Shown here: in pieces, positions 6,231-12,789 of the stretch
How positions within the stretch are numbered: the stretch's first letter is position 1
How the letters are laid out: the number at the start of each line of letters is the position of its first letter
Source of the DNA: Pseudomonadota bacterium
GTDB lineage: Bacteria; Pseudomonadota; Gammaproteobacteria; Burkholderiales; Burkholderiaceae_C
NCBI GenBank assembly: GCA_023415035.1
Contig: JAEZLX010000183.1
Span: 1 to 12,789, forward strand
Reading direction: 5' to 3'
Length of the DNA: 12,789 bases
Program-made: the position numbers and the translations under genes
Notes under the pieces: generated by a model
What the model saw: the letters and a program-made list of their open reading frames with translations, nothing else
What the model was told of the DNA's origin: nothing
Database searches by the model: none

Positions 6231-6680
6231 TCACTCCAGGGGCGAGGGCCGCGTGCTCTCGTACTGCGCGCGGGCCGTGCTGGCCAGGGCCATCTCGCCC
6301 GGCGTCTCCGGCCGCCACTGATTGACCAGCACCGGCTGGCCCTTGTCGTCCACGGCCACATAGACCATCAGCGCATCCGCCGTGTGGTGCAGGCCGCGGC
6401 TGTCGGTGACGGGGCCACTGAGTACCTCCACGGCGATGTTCATGTTGCTCTGGCCGGTGAAGGCCAGGCGCGCGCGAACTTCCACGAGGTCGCCGCGTCG
6501 CACGACGCGGCGGAAGCGCACGCTGCTGCTGTAGACCATGAAACAGGGGCCGCCGGCCCAGGCGCTGGCACAGGCATGGCCGGCCTGGTCCATCCATTTC
6601 ATGACGGTGCTGCCGTGCACGGCGCCGTCCGGTCCGACATCGCCGGCCTCGGCCACGAATCGCAGGGTGATCGAAGACAT
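6231..6680 (-). CDS. hotdog-fold acyl-CoA thioesterase
   Basis: The 149-residue protein matches the single hotdog-domain acyl-CoA thioesterase (YciA/ACOT) group. HGSTVMKWMDQAGHACASAW (22-41) is the central helix with the likely catalytic aspartate 31, followed by the strands MVYSSSVRFRRVVRRGDLVEVRA, the NMNIAVEVLSG strand and HHTADALMVYVAVDDKGQP. These enzymes hydrolyse acyl-CoA to free acid and CoA, usually as cytoplasmic multimers. Chain-length preference cannot be read from the sequence. The ATG at 6680 is supported by GGAGGT close upstream (a rather short spacing of three to four bases) and by a good promoter at 6713-6741, so it is transcribed on its own rather than only with the CYTH-CHAD gene 88 bases upstream. 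Confidence 0.88.
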   Translation of the reverse strand: MSSITLRFVAEAGDVGPDGAVHGSTVMKWMDQAGHACASAWAGGPCFMVYSSSVRFRRVVRRGDLVEVRARLAFTGQSNMNIAVEVLSGPVTDSRGLHHTADALMVYVAVDDKGQPVLVNQWRPETPGEMALASTARAQYESTRPSPLE

Positions 6681-6712
6681 GGCACCTCCGTCGTCCAGTG
6701 CGTCAATGAGCC

Positions 6713-6741
6713 ATTCTGACCAGTCCCGCTGCGCATGCCAA
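6713..6741 (-). promoter_or_regulatory. candidate thioesterase promoter
   Basis: On the minus strand TTGGCA (6741-6736, five of six matches) and CAGAAT (6718-6713, four of six) are exactly 17 bases apart. Transcription would start near 6706, giving a 26-base leader that contains the GGAGGT ribosome-binding site. Confidence 0.6.
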
Positions 6742-6754
6742 CGGCTGTTGCAAC

Positions 6755-6775
6755 GCGTTACGGATGGGTTAACGC
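6755..6775 (-). repeat. hairpin overlapping the CYTH-CHAD stop codon
   Basis: GCGTTA (6755-6760) and TAACGC (6770-6775) pair around a nine-base loop, and the TAA stop (6771-6769) sits partly in the stem. An adjacent GTTGCAAC palindrome follows at 6747-6754. There is no T run, so it is not a convincing intrinsic terminator; it might protect the 3' end. Confidence 0.35.
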
Positions 6776-8280
6776 CGGGGCGGGCGCAGGGTCTTGAGGG
6801 ATTGGCCGATGGCCGGCAGCTTCTTCAGGGCGCGCGCTTCCTGGGCTTCGATCCGCGGCCACAGTGACGCTTTCAGGGCGTCGGGGGCGGCGGCAAGCCG
6901 CTGACGCGCCACGTCGAGGTCGTTGAGCCAGCCCAGCACGTCCTGCGCCCGCGCGAGCTCTCTCCCGGTCCGGGCGAGCTTGCGCGCCGGCAGCAGGCCG
7001 GCGAGGAATTCCAGCGTGTCGCGCTCGCGCTTGAGGGCAAGTCTCACGCGATGACGCTTGCCCGGGCCGGCCTTGAGCATGCGCCTGGCCTGCTTGCGCA
7101 GGCGCCGGTGCTGCTTGTCCAGCACCTTGAGCGCCCAGGGTGCGAGCGCCTGATGCCTTTGGTCGTGTGTGTTGTCAGCGGACAGCCGGTTCAGGTCGCG
7201 CGCAAAGGCCAGCAGGGCCAGGCTGGGGGCAGGGGCGGCGAGTGCCTCGTGCAGATCCCGACGGGCGGCATCGCGCTGTTCGCGGATCCAGGACGAGAGC
7301 GGTGCCTGGGGCGTGAGGCGCGGCAGGGTCTGCCGGTCCAGCACGTCCCAGTCGCGTACCTCGCCCAGCCGCCGGGAGGCGGCCTGCCAGTAGGCGCGCC
7401 AGGTACCGAAGGCAGACGGCAGCCAGGGGGCAAACAGCTTGAGCGCGGTGCGCAGCCGCCGCAGCGCCACCCGGCTCTGATGAACGAATGCCGGGTCGGC
7501 GAAGGCCTCGGCGTCCAGCGACAGGCGAGTCAGATTGGCCTGCAGCGGCATCAGGCAGGCCCAGGCGATGGCGCGGAAGGCCTCCAGCGGACAGGCCGAT
7601 CCTTCCAGCAGCACCGGCTCGGGGCGCAGGGCCTCGGGCGTGATGCCCCGGGCCAGCATGAGGCCGCGCTGGGCCTTGCTCAGGTCCGAGGGCATGAGCC
7701 ACAGCCCCGGGCGGGCGGGGTCTTCCTCGCTCGGCCAGGCCAGTGCCAGCGCCAGTTCGTGCAGGGCCTGCACGGGCCCGGTCTTGAGCTCCAGTTCCAG
7801 TTCCAGCAGCGGCTCGGTGCGCGCCTGGCGGCCTTGCCCCGCGATGACCAGCCCCTCGTCCAGCGCAAGTTCGATCTGCGCCTGTCCGTGTTCCAGCCGC
7901 CAGACCCTGCGGTGGAAGTCGGTGCGGAACACTGGTACCAGGTCCGGCGCGATCGCCTGCAGTGGGGCCGCCAGCGGATGATCACCGAGCAGGGCCGCAA
8001 AGTCGGGCCGGCCGGGCTTCGTCGGCGCTTCCCATTCGCCGCGGACCGAGAGCCCGCCCACGGATGTGCCGGCGGTCTTGACGGTCAGCAGCGCGCGCCG
8101 TCCGATGCGGCGCTCCCGCACCGCGACGCGCTGCGCCATCAGCGCCAGCGCCGGGGTGTCGAAGTAGGTGTTGCGCAAACGCCGCGATTCGGGACGCTGT
8201 CCGGCCAGCAGGGGATGGGTCAGCAGCACGGGCAGGGAGCCGGGGCGCAGCAGGAGTTTGAGTTCGGTTTCTTTGGCCAT
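6769..8280 (-). CDS. CYTH-CHAD protein, YgiF-like inorganic triphosphatase
   Basis: The 503-residue protein has an N-terminal CYTH domain (about 1-210) and a C-terminal CHAD domain (about 230-495). The CYTH signature E-x-E-x-K is ETELK (residues 4-8). Further matching blocks are NTYFDTPALAL, LLTVKTAGTSVGGLSVRGEWE, VFRTDFHRRVW, IELALDEG and LLELELELK, which closely follow the E. coli triphosphatase YgiF in order and wording. The CHAD part begins with VHQSRVALRRLRTALKLF, a histidine- and arginine-rich helical bundle; CHAD domains are known to bind polyphosphate. The likely role is hydrolysis of inorganic triphosphate in the cytoplasm, perhaps localised on polyphosphate. The ATG at 8280 places ETELK at the usual distance from the N-terminus. 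No Shine-Dalgarno precedes it. It is divergent from mipA, 69 bases apart. Confidence 0.92.
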   Translation of the reverse strand: MAKETELKLLLRPGSLPVLLTHPLLAGQRPESRRLRNTYFDTPALALMAQRVAVRERRIGRRALLTVKTAGTSVGGLSVRGEWEAPTKPGRPDFAALLGDHPLAAPLQAIAPDLVPVFRTDFHRRVWRLEHGQAQIELALDEGLVIAGQGRQARTEPLLELELELKTGPVQALHELALALAWPSEEDPARPGLWLMPSDLSKAQRGLMLARGITPEALRPEPVLLEGSACPLEAFRAIAWACLMPLQANLTRLSLDAEAFADPAFVHQSRVALRRLRTALKLFAPWLPSAFGTWRAYWQAASRRLGEVRDWDVLDRQTLPRLTPQAPLSSWIREQRDAARRDLHEALAAPAPSLALLAFARDLNRLSADNTHDQRHQALAPWALKVLDKQHRRLRKQARRMLKAGPGKRHRVRLALKRERDTLEFLAGLLPARKLARTGRELARAQDVLGWLNDLDVARQRLAAAPDALKASLWPRIEAQEARALKKLPAIGQSLKTLRPPRR

Positions 8281-8294
8281 GGTGTCGGATAGGG

Positions 8295-8300
8295 ACTATG
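8295..8300 (-). promoter_or_regulatory. -10-like hexamer for the CYTH-CHAD gene
   Basis: CATAGT on the minus strand (four of six matches) would start transcription near 8288, leaving an eight-base leader without a Shine-Dalgarno sequence. The -35 region is poor. Confidence 0.35.
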
Positions 8301-8341
8301 CATCATCCCCAAACGGGCGTTCAGGATCCGCGCCGACTGGC

Positions 8342-8347
8342 TATCAT
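8342..8347 (+). promoter_or_regulatory. -10-like hexamer for the mipA-family gene
   Basis: TATCAT (five of six matches) would start transcription near 8354, two bases before the second in-frame ATG (8356) and after the first (8350). If this is the promoter, translation begins at 8356 on an almost leaderless mRNA. A weak TTCAGG -35 lies 16 bases upstream. Confidence 0.4.
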
Positions 8348-8349
8348 CA

Positions 8350-9186
8350 ATGACCATGCAAAAATCCTGGCAAACGGCTGTCGCGGCCGGCATCTTTCTC
8401 CTGACGGTGCCTTCCTGGGCACAGGACTCCGGCGCCTCGATCGGCGGCGACGACGAGGAGGGCTACCTGATCGGTGCCTCCGTGGCCAGCTCCATCGGCT
8501 ACATCGGCAGCGCGAAGGCCAAGGTCGACCTCAAGCCCATGTTCTCGTTCCAGCTGGGGCAGGTGCGTGTGTCGCGGTCGCGGGCCAACACCCTGCTCAA
8601 CACGGGGCGCAGGGCCTATGAGACCGGTCTGAGTACCGACCTGCTGCGCAAGGAGGGGTTCTCGCTGGGCGCCTCGCTGCGCTGGGACAACGGCCGCAGC
8701 ATCGAGGACGACCCGCGCTGGGCCGACCTGGACGACGTGCGCAGCACCGTGCGCGTGCGCCTGTCGGGGCGCTGGACCTTGACGCCGCACTGGACCGTGG
8801 GCCTGAGCGGTGACAAGGACGTGATGGGCCGCGGTGGTGGCGCACGCCTGAACACCAGCCTGAGCTACCGGCACGTCATCACCAAGGACACCTTCTGGGA
8901 TTTCACGCTCTCGGCGGGCGGGGGAGACCGGACCTTCATGAACACCACCTACGGCGTGCCTGCGCGGGCGGCGGCCACGGCCGGCGTGGACCCGTACGCA
9001 CCGTCGGGCGGCATGGAGTCCGTGCAGCTGAGCGCCGACATGGCGCACTCGCTGAGCCGGCACTGGGTCCTGTTCGGCGGGGTGACGCTGGGCCGGATCG
9101 CCGGGCCGGCGCGCAAGAGTCCGCTGATCGATCGCGTGTCCACCTGGGGCGCGACCTTGGGGCTGGCCTGGCGCGGCGGGTTCTGA
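8350..9186 (+). CDS. MipA/OmpV-family outer-membrane protein
   Basis: The 278-residue protein begins with a signal peptide (hydrophobic core AVAAGIFLLTV, likely cleavage after SWA at residue 24). It continues as alternating amphipathic strands ending in a terminal phenylalanine (WGATLGLAWRGGF), the C-terminal signature of outer-membrane beta barrels. The overall pattern, including GASLRWDNGRSIEDDPRWADLDDV and a final S-T-W-G-x-x-L-G-L-A-W, is that of the MipA/OmpV family (MltA-interacting protein in E. coli). Function in this organism is uncertain: a murein-synthesis scaffold or an outer-membrane porin-like role are both described for the family. The longest start at 8350 is listed, but the -10 hexamer at 8342-8347 favours 8356, shortening it by two residues. 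It is divergent from the CYTH-CHAD gene; no clear terminator follows. Confidence 0.85.
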   Translation: MTMQKSWQTAVAAGIFLLTVPSWAQDSGASIGGDDEEGYLIGASVASSIGYIGSAKAKVDLKPMFSFQLGQVRVSRSRANTLLNTGRRAYETGLSTDLLRKEGFSLGASLRWDNGRSIEDDPRWADLDDVRSTVRVRLSGRWTLTPHWTVGLSGDKDVMGRGGGARLNTSLSYRHVITKDTFWDFTLSAGGGDRTFMNTTYGVPARAAATAGVDPYAPSGGMESVQLSADMAHSLSRHWVLFGGVTLGRIAGPARKSPLIDRVSTWGATLGLAWRGGF

Positions 9187-9328
9187 AACCCTTCGTTCGC
9201 ATTTACACAACAGATTTCCGGTCCGCCGTGAAGCATTCGCGCAATGGCGGATGTTTCATGGGTGACGGCACGGCTTCCTGATGAGGGTGTGAATTATTCG
9301 TTTGATGGTTGCGCTTGAATGTGCTGAG

Positions 9329-9351
9329 AATTGATCCATTAGTGTTCAATT
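9329..9351. repeat. A/T-rich inverted repeat, possible operator
   Basis: AATTGA (9329-9334) and TCAATT (9346-9351) are perfect inverted repeats with an 11-base spacer. A further TTTCAAT lies at 9362-9368, and TTGAAT at 9315-9320. The stem is followed by T residues, but too few G/C pairs make it a poor terminator; a protein-binding site is more plausible. Confidence 0.35.
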
Positions 9352-9440
9352 TTTTGCGCAATTTCAATCCCGTTACATGAGCGCAGCATCTGTTCGTGGC
9401 CCAGCCGTTTCCCGTCGCCCGGTTCGTGCACCGGCCACGT

Positions 9441-9548
9441 CGCTCCTGAGGCATCAGGCGTGCGGCACCCCGGCGACAAGCAATGCTGCGCGGGCTCCAG
9501 GCCCGTCGTACCGGGTGGCTTCGCGCCCCTTCTCCGGAGCCTGAGCCC
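9441..9548 (+). promoter_or_regulatory. structured leader of the GTPase gene, ribosome-binding site pairable
   Basis: CCTGA/TCAGG (9445-9449 with 9454-9458) forms a small stem. Further on, GGCTCC (9493-9498) is complementary to GGAGCC (9536-9541), which contains the GGAG ribosome-binding site (9536-9539), with an inner CCCG/CGGG stem (9502-9505 with 9512-9515). An alternative pairing GGGCTC/GAGCCC (9492-9497 with 9543-9548) would occlude the bases next to the ATG. Folding could limit translation; this is inferred only from complementarity. Confidence 0.35.
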
Positions 9549-10109
9549 ATGGAGTGGAGCGTCTTGTTTCTCGGGTCGTCCGGCGCTGGCAAGACCTGCG
9601 CGATTCGTGCCATCAGCGATGTCGATGTGGTCAGTACCCAGGCCGTGGCGACGGACGGCACCTCGGTGACCATGGATCTGGGGATCATGAACCTGGAGGG
9701 GAACAACCGGCTGGTGCTGCACGGGGCGCCCGGACAGGAACGCCATGCCCTCGCGTGGGAATCGCTGGTGAGGCAGGTCCGGGGCGTGGTGCTCCTGGTG
9801 GATCTGTGCCGTCAGGATCCGGTGGCCGACCTCGCCCATTACCTGGACCGTATCCGCGATGCCTGTCAGGGCGCCGCGCCGCCGCTGGTCATCGGCGTCA
9901 CCCATGGCGAGAGGGTGACCCGGGTGTCGTTCAACGACCTGCGAGTGTTCCTGCGCGAGTCGGCCAAAGATCTGGGTGGTGCGAAGCTTCCTCTGCTGCG
10001 TGTTGACGCGCGCCAGAAAAAGGATATCCAGATTCTGCTGTTGACCCTGATGTCGATGCTCGAGTTTGTCGAGCGTTTTCCGAACGGCCGCAGCATTCCC
10101 GCCTGCTGA
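9549..10109 (+). CDS. small Ras-like GTPase, MglA-like/COG2229 type
   Basis: The 186-residue protein has a P-loop GSSGAGKT (9-16), a threonine-rich switch I region (TDGTSVTMDLG, 35-45, equivalent to the T-T-T-V-A-M-D-F-G block of COG2229 GTPases) and the switch II motif GAPGQER (59-65). The second beta strand pair ends in VVLLVDL. The guanine-recognition position, normally N/T-K-x-D, reads THGE (118-121), and the G5-like motif reads DAR (153-155). These proteins act as nucleotide-dependent switches, often encoded with Roadblock/LC7 regulators; no such partner lies nearby. ATG at 9549 is chosen because the P-loop then starts at residue 9, normal for the family, and GGAG lies nine bases upstream; a longer frame from 9483 adds a proline/arginine-rich lead with no domain. 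It ends 41 bases from the convergent uvrA. Confidence 0.8.
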   Translation: MEWSVLFLGSSGAGKTCAIRAISDVDVVSTQAVATDGTSVTMDLGIMNLEGNNRLVLHGAPGQERHALAWESLVRQVRGVVLLVDLCRQDPVADLAHYLDRIRDACQGAAPPLVIGVTHGERVTRVSFNDLRVFLRESAKDLGGAKLPLLRVDARQKKDIQILLLTLMSMLEFVERFPNGRSIPAC

Positions 10110-10150
10110 GACGGCGGCGTTCCGAAACGGTCTGTCCCGGGCTGGTCGGC

Positions 10151-12789
<2,639 letters not shown>

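Larger units (their letters stand above)
9187..9548. other. 362-bp gene-free region between mipA-family gene and GTPase
   Basis: No credible reading frame was found. The middle part (about 9285-9375) is markedly A/T-rich compared with the rest of the window and carries several TTCAAT/ATTGA-type motifs. Weak promoter-like pairs exist, for example TTGATG (9302-9307) with GAGAAT (9326-9331) at 18 bases, but none is convincing. The last 110 bases return to high GC and fold into several stems ahead of the GTPase gene. The region probably holds the GTPase promoter and regulatory sites. Confidence 0.6.

Noticed and set aside
5318..6361. Upstream extension of the transporter frame, opposite pyrF
   Set aside because: The extra residues are antisense to the pyrF catalytic core and contain no membrane segment; ATG 5317 fits the EamA N-terminus.
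9222..9257. Possible terminator after the mipA-family gene (TCCGCC/GGCGGA and GAAGCAT/ATGTTTC)
   Set aside because: Short stems with long loops that overlap each other and no T tract; insufficient for a terminator call.
10110..10150. Bidirectional terminator between the GTPase and uvrA
   Set aside because: No stem longer than about 4 bp and no T/A runs were found in the 41-bp gap.

Overview
The window reads as an ordinary chromosomal segment of a high-GC betaproteobacterium, most likely Burkholderiales and probably Comamonadaceae-like. The grounds are the ptsN-hprK pair (HPr kinase beside EIIA-Ntr, typical of betaproteobacteria), the form of the CorA, patatin and UvrA proteins, codons rich in G/C at third positions, and MipA and COG2229-type GTPase genes. 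This placement is inferred from protein resemblance, not from a search. I see no phage, transposase, CRISPR, tRNA or rRNA, and no complete novel multi-gene system.

Layout. (1) 1-965: 3' truncated corA (minus) with a 207-bp upstream leader rich in competing inverted repeats. (2) 966-2201: a patatin-like phospholipase (minus). (3) 2202-4343: a plus-strand block with hpf (ribosome hibernation factor), a strong intrinsic terminator, then ptsN and hprK separated by one base. (4) 4418-6217: a DMT/EamA transporter (minus) divergent from pyrF (plus), with a 63-bp gap. (5) 6231-8280: a hotdog acyl-CoA thioesterase and a CYTH-CHAD triphosphatase (both minus). (6) 8350-10109: a MipA/OmpV-family outer-membrane protein divergent from the CYTH-CHAD gene, a 362-bp gene-free stretch, and a stand-alone small GTPase of the MglA-like/COG2229 type. 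(7) 10151-12789: uvrA (minus), whose N-terminus lies beyond the window.

Functional links. The clearest unit is hpf / ptsN-hprK: stationary-phase ribosome silencing next to two regulatory arms of the incomplete nitrogen-type phosphotransferase system. The rest are independent one-gene units arranged as convergent or divergent pairs. Both divergent pairs (DMT/pyrF and CYTH-CHAD/mipA) have -10-like hexamers almost touching the start codons and lack Shine-Dalgarno sequences, suggesting leaderless or nearly leaderless mRNAs. hpf, ptsN, the thioesterase, corA and the GTPase instead have visible Shine-Dalgarno sequences.

The points most worth a second look are the corA leader with mutually exclusive stems, an in-frame 120-bp GC-rich insert in uvrA carrying a perfect 9-bp palindrome and a C/G-run motif that resembles two intergenic spots here, the leaderless divergent promoters, and the orphan GTPase with a degenerate base-recognition motif.
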